A stretch of DNA of 64,000 bases. Origin: Metellina segmentata (Eukaryota; Arthropoda; Arachnida; Araneae; Tetragnathidae). The stretch spans positions 39,466,437-39,530,436 of the forward strand of contig OX375873.1 of NCBI GenBank assembly GCA_947359465.1, written 5' to 3'. Every line of letters starts with the position of its first letter. The stretch's first letter is position 1. Below are positions 34,225-45,994 of the stretch, piece after piece. A program made the translations under genes and the position numbers. Under the pieces are notes generated by a model. The model worked only from the letters and a program-made list of their open reading frames with translations, did no database searches and was not told the DNA's origin.

Positions 34225-34490
34225 CAGGGGTGATCCCTTGCATACCCACTGAATAAAATTACACACAGCACAATTTTTCTCTTTTTACAAGACACATCGA
34301 CCCCGTGAACGAACTGGTTCCATGTGCTCGATATAATCCTGAATGTCTTGGCCATGATACGCCGTTTTGTCATGTGCCTGCTTCGAGGTGCCATCAAGAT
34401 TAGTTTTTTCAAGACCCATTGATCCCGTGAACGAACTAGTTGCTTTGTGCTCAATGTGAGCTTAAATGTCTCTGCCATGAGACGCCACTT
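34225..34490 (-). repeat. Two-copy tandem repeat, about 165-bp spacing
   Basis: CACATCGACCCCGTGAACGA near 34290 and CCATTGATCCCGTGAACGA near 34420 head two similar blocks that continue CTAGTTGCTT / CTGGTTCCAT, GTGCTC, AATG and GCCATGA. The minus-strand translation shows the duplication as KWRLMAETFK and KRRIMAKTFR. No family was recognised. Confidence 0.55.
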
Positions 34491-34609
34491 TGCCACCAGT
34501 ACCTAGAAGTGTGCCCTTCAACCAATGCCTGAAGTGTGCCCTGCCACCAACGCTTGGAGAGTGGTCGCCACTAACAGCAACGAACTGCCCCCTTTTCAGT
34601 CCTGTGTTT

Positions 34610-34765
34610 TCATCGGTTCCGAGTGTGCTCTCATCAGTGCCGTGTGTGCTTTTATCTTTTGTGTGTGCCCTCATCAGTGCAGTGTGTGTCCTCATTTTCC
34701 GTGTGTGTTCTCATCAGTGCCGTGTGTGCTTTCATCCTTCGTATGTGTCCTCATATTCAAGCCTA
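34610..34765 (+). repeat. GTGT-rich imperfect tandem array
   Basis: CTCATCAGTGCCGTGTGTGC-type blocks recur about every 24-48 bases. Frames are open on both strands by chance of composition (Cys/Val-rich on plus, Thr/His-rich on minus). I do not regard them as a gene. Confidence 0.7.
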
Positions 34766-35170
34766 TGTCATCTTCGAGTGTGCATTTTTTGGTGTGTACT
34801 GTGTCTACCATGTGTACCTCAATTGGTGCCTAGTGGGGAAATGCTCTATCGATCACTCTCTGACCAGTCTCGTCTACAGTGGACTTTGTTCCCTTCGCGA
34901 AGATAATGTCGGCATCCTTTGTTCAATTACATGATTTTTTTAGTATTGTGTCACCATACCTGACAAAATGGTTAACATAAGTGTGTAGCTGTGTGTTGAC
35001 AGCATCTGCCTTTTTGTGCCTCCATGTGTGGTTAAATTTTGTTGTTTGCCCCCTTAATTTCTGTGTTAATTTTTTTTTTGTGTTTGTAGATAAAAATTAA
35101 TTTTTAACTTTTTTCTTCACACCGGAAAAAAATTCATTCTGAATTTTTTTCTCCCCGGGTTCGATTGGTA

Positions 35171-35853
35171 TGTTATGTCCAACGACACAATGCTGGAAAA
35201 CCAGCTTTAACAATGCACTAGAAAACCAGCCTCACTATCGATAGTGTTCTTCATGACGTCAGCAGAGTCTGACGAAGCAAATAAAAGCCCGCGCAAAACG
35301 AGCACTCGCTCTCTCTTGACTTTTCCCCTTTGAACTCATGTGTTAGGTCGCGTTAAGTCGCGTGGCCTCCGTGCCACTCCAACTATGGAGCCAAGTTGAT
35401 AAGTATTAATCTATTCTTTTTTTCACTCTGCAGAGTATAGATGATGTATTTATTGGACGAAATGTCCCAACACCATTCTTCCAAAATCCCGAGTGACTCG
35501 TGTTTTTTTATCCGCCATTAATTTTAGCCCTAATTTTCCTTTAGTCATTTTCTTTTCTTTAAGTTCTTGTTTTAATTTGCTAATTATTCATTTGTGTTTC
35601 CCCTTCGTAATGTGACGTATTGATGTGTCGTTCTTTTTTTACTACGGTAATAAACTTTCGTTGTTTTACATTTAATTCTTCGTAATTAAGATATCGACAT
35701 CTCCTGACCTTTAATTCATGTACAGGTTTCAGTGAATTTTTCTTCTAAATTTAAAGTACACTATAAGATCAAAATTGGTTAAGTTGTGGTCCTTAGTTTC
35801 GAACCTTTTCTTTCTATCATTAATTTAATTGTATTATCAAAAAAGACACAGCA
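35171..35853 (+). repeat. 3' LTR, 683 bp
   Basis: Starts TGTTATGTCC and ends GACACAGCA. It contains the inverted CTATCGATAG, a TATA-like AAATAAAAGCCC followed by a CACTCGCTCTCTCTT initiation region at about 35281-35315, and a polyadenylation signal AATAAA near 35649. This order indicates plus-strand orientation. Confidence 0.8.
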
Positions 35854-35921
35854 GTACGTTGGGGAATGTAGATGCATTTGTTTAACGTAGGGTACGTTGG
35901 GGTATATAGATGTATTTGTCT
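35854..35921 (+). repeat. 38-bp minisatellite, right part
   Basis: The array resumes with the duplicated GTAC and runs for about 1.8 more units before fading at TTTGTCTAAG. Confidence 0.93.
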
Positions 35922-36470
35922 AAGTGTTTTTGTGATAAACACAATTTATCAGTTGTCGGTAGAATGTTTACTAGTCTGTGGGATATTCCGGTTTTACATA
36001 AATTCTAGTGAAATCGCTAAAACGTTTGGCAACTCAACAAATGTCTGTCTGGGTACCATCCACGATACAATTTCACAGCAGATCATCCATTTATTTAACC
36101 AACTAGTTTCAACTCAACCATTAAATTTGTGTATAAACAACAGGCCAACTCCATTGTTTGTTCTAAACTGTACTTTCTAGCAAATCCAGATAGCACTTGC
36201 GAATATACATTCATTATTGAATGCTGCTAAACGTTGCGTTGCCTACCTATGTTTAAAGCTTGTACAGGAAGTTCCCTAAACTATGTTAGAAACTATATAG
36301 ATAAATGAAGATTCAGTAAACCTTTTAAATAAAAATATTTACAGGAAAGTAACTTTTATGTTACAGAATTTTTCTTTGTGTTCTTAAAAATTTGCAAAAG
36401 AAAAAAAAAACAATTACTCTTTTATGTGTAAATTGTCACATCAATATAATATATAATAGTGTTAGAACGA

Positions 36471-36537
36471 ACACAAACACACGCACGCACGCACGCATGC
36501 ACACACACACACGCACGCACGCACGCACTCACGCACG

Positions 36538-36596
<59 letters not shown>

Positions 36597-36610
36597 AGAG
36601 AGAGAGAGAG
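36471..36610. repeat. (CA)n/(CGCA)n/(GA)n microsatellite
   Basis: ACACAC runs alternate with ACGCACGC runs and end in GAGAGAGAG. Open frames here reflect composition only. Confidence 0.97.
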
Positions 36611-36619
36611 AGGAAGGAA

Positions 36620-38400
36620 AAGTTAAACTTTCCCTTTAACTTTTCCTTGAGTTTGTTTAGTTGACATAATATATCATTATTTTTATTATTCATATCTTTA
36701 AAGCTTCTCATAATAATTTGGACAAAAATGAAGTATCTTTGCTTTGGGGAAGGGGCATGAAATAGACGCTCTTAAAATCTGTAAAAATTTCAAAATTGAC
36801 TGTTAGAAATTTTTTGATTTCCATCTCCCCTTATGACACCAACATTTCATTACATCTGCTAGAAATTACGGAAAATTGTTAATATTATTCTGTTTGTTAC
36901 CTTTCTTTCCTTCTTGTTATGTACCTTAGTGAATATTTTCACATTATCCGGAATAACCTAAATCTGAGGCACTTTCAGCATTAAAAATTATTTACGAAAT
37001 AAATTCATTTTCATATTTCAGGTGCATTTCATACGTCTTATCGAGTTAAAAAAAGAAAGCAACGGAAGCTGCGAAAAAGTTTGAATCGCTCCAGTTTAAG
37101 TTTTGTCGAGAAAAGCTATACAAATAGAAGGTGGAAGCGGAGGGAAAAAAAGGGGAAAGAGGAATTGTGTCGGTGCATTTTCCCCCACCCAGAAAGACTT
37201 TTTAAAGTTTTCGAGAGGAAAAAAACAGTTAAGCTGAATTAAAATCCTCTTTAGCAGGTTCGATCCCTTTGAATCGATGAAAAACCCTTCAGTAAATCCA
37301 TCCCTGACTTTTTTATGTCCTCAAATATTTGCCTATTGATGCTGTGTGTGTGAAAAAGAAGTACTTAATAGAAAGATTTCAATCACTTGCGCCCCAAAGA
37401 CTCTCTTCAACTTAATTCTTTGCGAAAAATATCCACTTTCAAAAGTAGGGATGAAAGGAAGTCAAGCGAGAACTGTAATATATAAATCAGAGAAGACATG
37501 TTGAGAAGAAAAACGTTACCCCTTTTTTCAGGGATCGGAAGTGAAGAGAGAAAGAAAAAGAGGGGAGGGCAAAACGTATGGCGAGAAGTAAATGCAAAAA
37601 CGAGGGAGGCTCAACTGAATGAATGGATTATATATGATGGAATGCCGTATCAGATGTAAGAAATATTTCTCTGGGTATAAATGTTTTGATAAACCTGCAT
37701 AAAATCGGTTTGGTGAAAAATTTTCAAATTTATATTTTGCCGAGATTTTTCTTACGAAGAAACATGACAGGTATTTTTTGTTTTTAAGATAAAAATAGGG
37801 CTGTGTCATGCTTTTTTTTTTTGTGTGCTTTTATGGAATGGACGATATAAAGCCTAGGTCAACGAAAGTCTTCTGGTCGTGGTAATTGCCTTGGTTGTCT
37901 CGAAATGAATTACGTTGCTTGTACTGTCCTTCTGCTTAAATAATGGCGCAATCATTTATGCTTGTATTATCAATTCCATTTACATGATTTTGTGGAAGAG
38001 AGACTTATTTTCTATTTCGATTAAATGAACACCAGACTGAATTGTCTTGACAAAGATCAATTCTTTAAAAGTTCAATGCATGTTTTTGAATAGGATCCTT
38101 TTATAAACAATTACAGATATGTTGCCTATTGGACTTTTAACAGTTCGTATAAGTGAAACGAAATTTAGCTCTCTTTACTTTTCACATTCTCTGTTTGAAT
38201 TTTATAACGGGATAAAACTCCTAGGGGATCAAATCCTTCGGCTATCCAAAAATTTTATGAAGGAAGATGGGCTTCCAATAGAGCATATGCAACTATTAAA
38301 ATGTAACCAATGAGGAATCAAATACATTGTACTATAAGATATTAATAATTAACACTCCAAAATACCGACCTTCTTAGAACTCCTTAATAGGTACGGTACC
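36620..38400. other. Unassigned, apparently low-repeat stretch
   Basis: I find no element ends, tandem array or protein motif. An acceptor-like TTTCAG occurs at about 37020 and a purine-rich segment at 37070-37220. It could be host intergenic or intronic DNA. Confidence 0.4.
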
Positions 38401-38404
38401 GCCC

Positions 38405-38900
38405 ATAAAGGAAAAATATTACAATACACAGGAAATACAAGTAACCAAACATGGAATGACTACCCCTTTCATTTGGTCGCCTCGTCGCCAAGAAGGGATA
38501 CAAACGCCTAGGTATCCAGATATCGTGCTTCCTAATATTTTGAAGGTTTGGGTCAGGGATCTCCATACATGAAGGGTACGTATTACAATTATATGTAGAT
38601 AATGCAAGTTACCAAGTATGGAGAATGACTCGATATCCCTCATTAGGTCGCTTGGACGCCTTATCGGGAGAATTGATGCCAAGTTAGGGATCCAGATACC
38701 CTGGTTTCTAATATTTTTATGGTTGTCCAAGAAGGATAAATATCGCAATTTTCAACACAAATAAAAAAAATTAGGCAAAAAAGTCTTAGGTACAGTGACT
38801 CAATCCCACTCATTAATTAGCTTGGTCGCCTTATTGGAAAAAGGGATGTATATTCCTACCGATCTCTAACTCCTGAGCTGATCTTTTATGGTAGGGGCCA
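38405..38900 (+). repeat. Decayed tandem trimer, about 165-bp unit
   Basis: Three adjacent diverged units start near 38410, 38576 and 38739. Each carries AATATTACAAT-type, CAAGTAACCAAACATGG/CAAGTTACCAAGTATGG, TTGGTCGCCT and GGTATCCAGATA/GGGATCCAGATACC blocks in the same order. No coding frame is shared by the units. Confidence 0.75.
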
Positions 38901-39327
38901 GCCCCTTCAACAGGGACGATTCTTAGAGAGAAATGCTGATTATATTGGTAATGATATGTATGAGCAAAAAAAAATCTGAAACATACTGTGACGCAGTGAG
39001 AAATTCCATTGTGTTTGACTTTTAGGAAGGGTCACTTGCAGGGCAGGTGGCTACTCCATTGTGTCATTGGAATGTCGAATATATTCTGATTGGGTATTGT
39101 CTGGCACCAGCTGCTGTTCTTTCGCCATGCGCCTTAACACGACTTGAGAAAGACAAATGAAATAGAGAGTCATCTGCAGGTGGTGGTCGTTCAGATTATC
39201 CCCGATTGATTTTCGACTCTAACCGTTGGGTTATTTTTGAACTACGACAGAGCAAGTTGGAGACCGCGTTAGAGACGATTAAGTGGAGTCAGGCTTGTGG
39301 CGAGGCTTGTTCACCGCTCTGATATGT
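38900..39327. other. Unassigned stretch
   Basis: Mixed-composition DNA without recognised motif. ATTCCATTGTGT and CTCCATTGTGTC recur within 60 bases. Confidence 0.35.
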
Positions 39328-39441
39328 GATCTGACCATGGTTCAAAATTACGAGGTGTTACCCTTGGATCTTTTCTTGGGGTTGATCCCGGACCATCACC
39401 TATAGCCCGTTGTGTTGCTCCATTGCGACGTTTATTAACTA
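39328..39441 (+). mobile_element. SINE family II fragment
   Basis: It matches the 3' part of the family: ATCTGACCATGGTTCAAAAT, TTACGAGGTGTTACCC, TAGCCCGTTGTGTTGCTCC and CGACGTTTATTAACTACC. Head and most of the core are missing. Confidence 0.8.
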
Positions 39442-40620
39442 CCTAGAGACTATAAAAACTAAATGACTCCTTGCGTTGCTTAGTGACACTATCTCCAATG
39501 ACGCTGAACCGAAACGTTTTTCGTTCCAAAAGTTGTAAAAGAAGAAATACACATTAAAATACAAAAGTTTTCTTACTTATTTTAAAAATTTGGGGGTAGC
39601 GCAAGACTCACTGTTTAAGTGTAGCTTGAGAGTACACGTAAGTCCTGCAGAGGGTATAATCAATCTTTCGCCAAACTGTATCAGGGGACCCTATAGCTAT
39701 ACAATCCGAATTCTTGTTCGGGAAAAATCAAGAGTTGGTTGATTATGCATTCCCTTAATAAATCATTGGAGGCTCAGTGACATACGCCATTCTTCCTTCC
39801 CTCTTCGAGTGAGATCCTATGGTATACGTGTACTCATTAAAAAAGGGAACGGGCATTTCGTTTTCTATTTTATTTTAGTTTTCCGAACTTGGAGCTGTTC
39901 GTTATTCTAGTTAATAGATTCTCTTTATAAACGGCTTTTCCATTGTTTCTGCAAAACTCCGTCACCCTCAGGCTGCACTTTCCCACCTTTGTTTCGATTC
40001 GCACATCTCGCTAGATTGCTTTTTCGCTTTTTATTCTTTCGTTTTTACTCCCTCTTCCCTCGGTTTCGTTTTTTCACTCTCCCTTTGAAACGACTACTTC
40101 TGCTCAGAAAACGGAAGCTGTTCAAGCGAGGACCGAGCGGAATAAGTTCCCTTTTTATTTCGCTATCCCCTTATTTTATCGTTTTGAAAAATGACTATCA
40201 TACAGGGCAATCAGAGCTCGCATATGGAAATATTGTTTAGAAATGCTCCGCGAATAACTCACGAAGATACTTTTTAGTCTGCGGTTCTGTAACGAAGTAG
40301 CAGGTTCAGGGTTTTTTCGTTTCTCCGAAATGATAAGCCGATTTTAAGAACACGTTCGATCTTTTTAGAGAAATTTTGCGGAAAAATATAAATGAAAATA
40401 AGCAAGTGTAAGTTTTTAAACTTCAGAGTTCACATGCATTAATTCCCTCTTGCATCCTGTAGTCTTTCTTGCAAGTCTTCTATCCAATTTTGATCTCCAT
40501 TGATAGAATATTTCTAAATGATTCTATTGCAAGTAAAATATTAATAATATCCTTTTAGATGTTGAAAGAATATATGGCGCCTATATAAGTCAATAGATGT
40601 GATTATTTAGCTATTAAGTA
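39442..40620. other. Unassigned stretch
   Basis: No element or gene was recognised. A pyrimidine-rich stretch occupies 39860-40090. Confidence 0.4.
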
Positions 40621-40624
40621 TGCT

Positions 40625-40715
40625 GTGGGCTTGGTTGATTATTTTGGCGTTTCTTAGCGCAAGGACCCTATTTGGTCAAGCTACGCCAAACATAAGACAT
40701 CGTCAAGTAGAAAAT
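40625..40715 (+). repeat. Dispersed repeat, copy 2 (SINE-like core)
   Basis: GGCGTTTCTTAGCGCAAGGA and GGTCAAGCTACGCCAAAC pair with the blocks at 661-745. Confidence 0.4.
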
Positions 40716-41767
40716 GTCATAAAAGTGATTTTAAAAGAATATTTTTTTAAATTTTGCTTTGCTTTTGAAATTATATTGCTTACTTTGTTATGTCTGTAAT
40801 TCATCTCACTTGCATGGGTAGTTTTGACTTTAGTTTTCTGGTTGATTCTTTGTTCTTTTTATAATTAAGAAAAGAAGCATTGAGTTTTCTGTACTCGTAT
40901 TAGGGTTAGTCAAAGAGATAAACCCCCCAAAACTCAAATATTAGCAAAGATAGAATGGAATATAAAAGAATGTATCATCTACGAAACAAGAAAATGTGGT
41001 GTCGTCGCCACAAAACGGAAGCATGAAAGCAGTACGAATCGTACACAAATAGAAGACAACCAACAGCTAGATATTTAAATTCTTACTATTTCAAGAACAT
41101 TAAGAAACTATAGAGTATTTACATTCTCACATTAACATCATCACATCAATGCATAAAAGTATGTATTACCACAGACTAACGCAGTGTGAACAAGCCTCAC
41201 CCGTTGCTTCTGACTCTCCATAACCGTCTCAAACGTGCTCTGCTGCAGTTCAAAAATAACCCAACGGTAAAAGTAAAACCAATCAAAGATAATCTGGACG
41301 AACACCATCTACAGAGGACGCTCTATTTCAACTGTTCTTCTCAAGTCTTTGTAAAGAGAGTAGCGAAAGAACAGCAGCTGGCGCGAAACAGTAATCAATC
41401 AGAATATGTTTGGCATTCCGATGACACTATGGAGTAGGCATCTGCCCTGCATGTGACCCTTCCTAAAGGTCAAGCACAACGAAGTTTCTTACGATGTCAT
41501 AAAATAATCATAGCCAAAGGAATAAAACAGCCAACAAAAATATGGTTCTACCATTTAGAAATACCGCCTTGTGTCAAACAGTTTTGGGGACCTATTGCCA
41601 GGATCGAAAAGGTAAATAGATACAGATGGTATGATATGATAGGAAAATTATTTTTGTACATATTGTTAAAAGAAGGAGGAAGAACCAAGATAGTTTGTTA
41701 ATAAATAATTAAAAAAGTGTAACAGAGATGAGTTTAAAGGTGGTTTTGAAGGTAGAAAGATATTTAA

Positions 41768-42360
41768 CCTTCCAGCGGTCGTGCGTATGTGGGAGAGACA
41801 CTAGAGTTGATGATTTTAGTTATATATTTTTAGACTAAATAGCTTTACAAATACTCGCTCTTAGCTATTCCTCACGCTCCCTTTGAATTACATTCAGTCA
41901 TAAATTGAATTTTGAGGTCTCCTTCAGATCCGTCATTTGTATTTAACATTTACCGTAAAGGTAAGTTTTATTATATCTGTTTTTTTTTAGTTACAAAGAA
42001 ATCTTTATTATGTTACTTATTACTTTATTATGTTCCTTAAATATAAATAATTCATTAATTATATAGACAATTTCATTCCTTTAATTTTCACCTCATTTAT
42101 ACAATTCTTTGGGCCTTTTAAAATTGTTTTAAAGCCTTATATTTACATTATTTTTATTATTATATTAAATAAAGAAATAATATAGAAATTCGAATATCAT
42201 TTCTTTAAATTGATATTATTTAAAACATAATTTCGATAAATACACCCTTTAAATTTTAAATTTTAACACCCTTTACAGTTAATTTTACATTTTAAAATAG
42301 TGTATCTGGGAAATACCCGCGACCTTTCACGTTGGTGTGGAGGGCGCGATCGCTTTAAGG
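41768..42360. mobile_element. piggyBac-type MITE, 593 bp
   Basis: TTAA abuts both ends (41764-41767 and 42361-42364). The left end CCTTCCAGCGGTCGTGCG matches the inverse of the right end, CGCGATCGCTTTAAGG. TTAA duplications with CCYT starts are typical of piggyBac elements. The interior is AT-rich and non-coding. Confidence 0.7.
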
Positions 42361-43119
42361 TTAAACAGCAGCGCATAGGAGCAGCACAAAAAACTATTGG
42401 CGGCAGAGGATAAAATATAACATATGACGCCCTCTACTGGTGTGCAAAAAAAGGCAAAATAAAAACAAAGAGAGAAAAAATCTTTTTATTAAGTGAGGTT
42501 AAAAAGTAGAGGTTGTAAAGAAAAATATAATATTATCATATCATTAATTATGGTACCTCGGCTGCAATACCGCTATAACTAGAAAATAAATTTCTAGTGT
42601 ACCATATCGAGGATAAAAAATTGACGACTTTCTATTTTTAAATTCCTATATATTAGCATACCAATATGTACAGATATTTACATTTACAAGTTATGTGCAA
42701 GTTACTAATTAAAATTTTACCGAAGTAATCCATCACCGATACAATACAGAAACCAAAAACTGAAAGCAACCATAATCGTCTGCGATTCGAACAAACTACC
42801 ACGTTATCTGAAGAAGTTTGCTCGCTAGCCAGCCTCCTATAGATATAATCTCTGACGTCATGTGCACAGCCAGACCATGAGAGAGCTGGACGTTATATTA
42901 GCTGGTTTAATGCGAAGAAACATGCTTCTGCATGCTGCAAAATTGACACAACTACAGATTCCTTGCAGAAGACAGTGTTGGAGCATACAGAAGCGTGTTG
43001 TCTTTCTACACTGATATTCGAACATAATACGTGGTGCTACTGGGAAATAAAAGACACGAGAAAAGTTAGTTGAACACATTTTATGTTTTAGTTATTGCAA
43101 AGAAAACACTTTATGCTCC

Positions 43120-43371
43120 GTTAAAAGCAACCCAAAAGGGTATGTGCTGACCTCTGATGCTTAATGCATGCCTCACAACATACAGATATTTTTCTACAAG
43201 GCTGTTAAAGAGATCCTGTGACAAGGAGACCCAGTCAAATACTTGAGCGTGTCTTTCTGTTGTGTTGCCTTTGGTAGTGTTGCATAGGCTGTAATGTAAG
43301 GTCCGAGAATTTATATCTAAAGCATGTTCTATTGAAATGAAATCAGACGACTTTGGTTGATACGGATTCAT
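43120..43371 (-). pseudogene. Tc1-like transposase C-terminal fragment
   Basis: The minus-strand frame contains YQPKSSDFISIEHALD, matching the Tc1 block W/Y-P-A-R-S-P-D-L-N-P-I-E-H (with the Glu retained). It continues to DWVSLSQDLFNSLVEKYLYV and ALSIRGQHIPFW, corresponding to the usual W..IPQ..I..L..SM..R....I.ARGGHTPY end. The N-terminal two thirds are absent and no terminal repeats were found. Confidence 0.65.
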
Positions 43372-43379
43372 TATTATCC

Positions 43380-44800
43380 TTAATTTTTGAGCATGTGTAC
43401 ATAGTTATTTAAATACAGCTTGCTGATACATCCAGTGACATATATACAGCCATATATATCGGAAGTTACTTAAAAAAACACTTTCTTCGGCTGATCATGG
43501 AAATAAAAACGCACGATTAACCAAGTCATTATTTTGCCATGGATTTTTAATTCCTTCTTTTAAAACATCATTAGGCCCCTCTCGTTTTTATAATTTATTT
43601 TTTATCCCTAAATCACTTCGTATAATAATGGTGCGGAAAATTCATTTCTCTCACATATTTTTTTATTATTATCTTGCTTCATTCAATTGGTTCCGCTTGA
43701 ATATTAATGCAGCTTCATGAATTCCAGCGAACGATTTTCATTCTGCGATTAAGAAGAATCGATTCAGGAAACTGACTCACATCGTTATCGCCGAGATCGT
43801 CTGCATCGAAGGGAAAATTCTATAACTCGGTGAAAAAAAAGTAAGGAAAGTTGGGTTTCTCCGGGGAACCATAAAAATGAACGAACTTTTTGGAAAATTT
43901 ACTCCGTTCCGAGCTCTTTTAAAATTGTTATTTCCCTCTCCTTTCCCCCCGTCCCCCAATCTTTTCTCCATCGAAAAAGTTAGATACTCCTTTATGTTAT
44001 AGTTTCTTCTTTGATAGCGAATTTTATTCAAGCCATTTTTCTGTGGATGAAAAGGCTTTTAAGATCCGGATTCTCTTTCCCCTGTACGAGAATCACTTTT
44101 ACCCGATCGCGAATAAAGTTTAAAGACCGGGTTTTAAAGTGAAATCAGAGCCGTTTCTCTGAAATGAATGTAAGAGTATACTTTTCTCGATGGTGGTGAT
44201 ATATTGTGTGAGGAATTTATCGCTAGTCGCTTAACGCCCTATCCGGTTCGCTCTTCTCTTCTATTCTATTCTGTGAATTTTTTCCTGCCAAGAATTTAAA
44301 AATTAAATAAAGTCACTGTTGATTCAAAATATAAATTTTTGGAGTCTAATTTAATTTTGCACTAACCGCTTATTTCATGCATAAGTTGGAAGAAATAAGG
44401 ACTGAATATCTGCTTAGCCATGTTAGTTTTACATGATTACATAAAGTGGCTTCTGAAATCGACTGTACACCATGAAGTTACTTCTTTAAAAGCCCAAAAC
44501 TGTAATAAATAATAATTTACACTTAATTCTTATAGTAATGGCAAAGCACACATTTAGAAACATATTAGGATAAGAACTATTCGATAATTTCTCTACGAGT
44601 GATATTATTGAAGATAGAGTTTTGAAAAATTGACTTTTCGTTCAGAAACACAATAAAAACGCAAAATAATTTTATTTGTATATTTTTGTATCTGGAACAG
44701 CGTTTAAACCGAGAGAAAATGAATTTTTAAGAATTTATGATGTTTTTTTGATGTTTCGTCAATTTATCTCGTATAAAAGTTCTTACTTTCTGTGCTCTGA
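43380..44800. other. Unassigned, apparently low-repeat stretch
   Basis: About 1.4 kb without recognised element ends, motifs or tandem units. A C-run region occurs at 43930-43965. Confidence 0.4.
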
Positions 44801-44804
44801 AGAA

Positions 44805-45450
44805 CATAATTTTTAACCACTTTTCCAACAAGGACCACAAATTTTCAAGTCCATTGAGGTTCTGATATTATGGTGGGATGTGTTGTTGCTGTTTAAGGTA
44901 GCACAGAGACTTCGGTTTAAATTGTTTTGATCTATGCCACTTTTCACTCTGTGGAGACTACCTATGAATACAAATTGACTCTAAATCCAACTTTAGTGCA
45001 CTTTTTACATGCATCAGTCCTCATCTCAAAAATATGATGCAGTTTTAAGCTGGAAATTCCTCGAAGTGAGGGTCTACAATAGGCTTATCATAACCTCTTG
45101 AAACGAAGTGCTTCCTCAGCACACTATGCCTATTACTAAACATGAATGTGTTGTATGCTGACTGAAATGACTGGGAATTAAGTTTTTATTGATAAAATTA
45201 TAGCAAAATAAATCATTTAACTCTAATGAAAAACTATTTTAAAAAGCGTGCTAAAAATTTGAATTTAGAGTCACATTTTTGTGTCTATAGATAACGTCTA
45301 TTCAGAAGAAGAAGAGGTTTATAGCAGTTAAATTAATGTTTCTGCGTGGATCACCTTAAACAGCAAGTATACATCTCACCATAATCCCAGTTCTTCATTA
45401 GTCTTGAAAATAGCGGGTTTTGTTGGAAAAGTCTTTAAAAATAAAATTAT
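44805..45450. repeat. Inverted pair of Tc1-like C-terminal fragments
   Basis: The block at 44830-44915 (minus-strand reading NLNGLENLWSLLEKW) is repeated in inverse orientation at 45345-45440 (SQFFISLENSGFCWKS in the matching frame). Both resemble the P-D-L-N-P-I-E-N-L-W region of Tc1-type transposases and share the nucleotide blocks CTGTTTAAGGT and ATTATGGTGRGATGT. Both copies are heavily decayed. Confidence 0.45.
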
Positions 45451-45990
45451 TTAGAGTATAAGTACAATTCTATAAGAGAAATAGGCAAAAATGTTGAGGC
45501 AAATAACAAAAAAAATTTATTCAGTGCTCCTCAGTTGAAAAGCTGCTTCATGCAAAAATATGTATAACGTAACTTTATTTTACGTTTTTATTGTGTTTTT
45601 GTAAGCAATATTGAGTCTATATTCAAATTTGTGACAGAAGTTTGTAAATTTGATATCTAAAACCTATCTTAAAAAATATTATAGTGAATATTGAATAGTT
45701 TTAAACCTATATGATTTTGAACTGCGCGTTCTTTACCATTTCTATAAAAATTAAATTAAAATTATTATTCTTTACAACGTTATGGTCTTTTAAAGAAATC
45801 TCTACATGGTGTATACTCGATTTCAGGCCATTATAAACTTTCATTAAAATTGTTTTCATGATTTATCAGTAGGAGTGCACATTGTTAAAACCTGAACACA
45901 GGTTTATGAACATCATCAAAAAAATTGAATTAAAACTTTTATGGCAGCTACATTTTCTACTACTGAGTTGGAAATGAAAATGGGACTAAA
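45451..45990. other. AT-rich stretch without gene
   Basis: No motif or repeat was recognised. Confidence 0.45.
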
Positions 45991-45994
45991 TAAA

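Larger units (their letters stand above)
32177..35853 (+). mobile_element. Non-autonomous LTR retrotransposon, 3677 bp
   Basis: The element starts TGTTATGTCC and ends ACACAGCA. GTAC flanks it on both sides (32173-32176 and 35854-35857), and it interrupts a 38-bp tandem array, which proves insertion. The 3' LTR (35171-35853) is complete. The 5' LTR is recognisable only over its first 100 bp. No gag, protease, reverse transcriptase or integrase motif was found in the 2.9-kb interior, which instead holds tandem repeats, a (TA)n run and a SINE. It must have depended on proteins from another element. Confidence 0.8.

Noticed and set aside
34490..34934. Overlapping Cys/Val-rich frames of 100-138 codons
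   Set aside because: They come from a GTGT-rich tandem array within a non-coding LTR element and are open in three frames and on both strands.
35150..35170. Sequence like a tRNA T-arm (GGGTTCGATTGG) beside the 3' LTR, considered as a primer-binding site in reverse orientation
   Set aside because: It does not start with TGG and lacks a matching acceptor segment; LTR signals favour the opposite orientation.
41186..41437. 83-codon plus-strand frame followed by a second short frame
   Set aside because: Mildly gene-like composition, but no family was recognised and there is no start or splice context; left unassigned.
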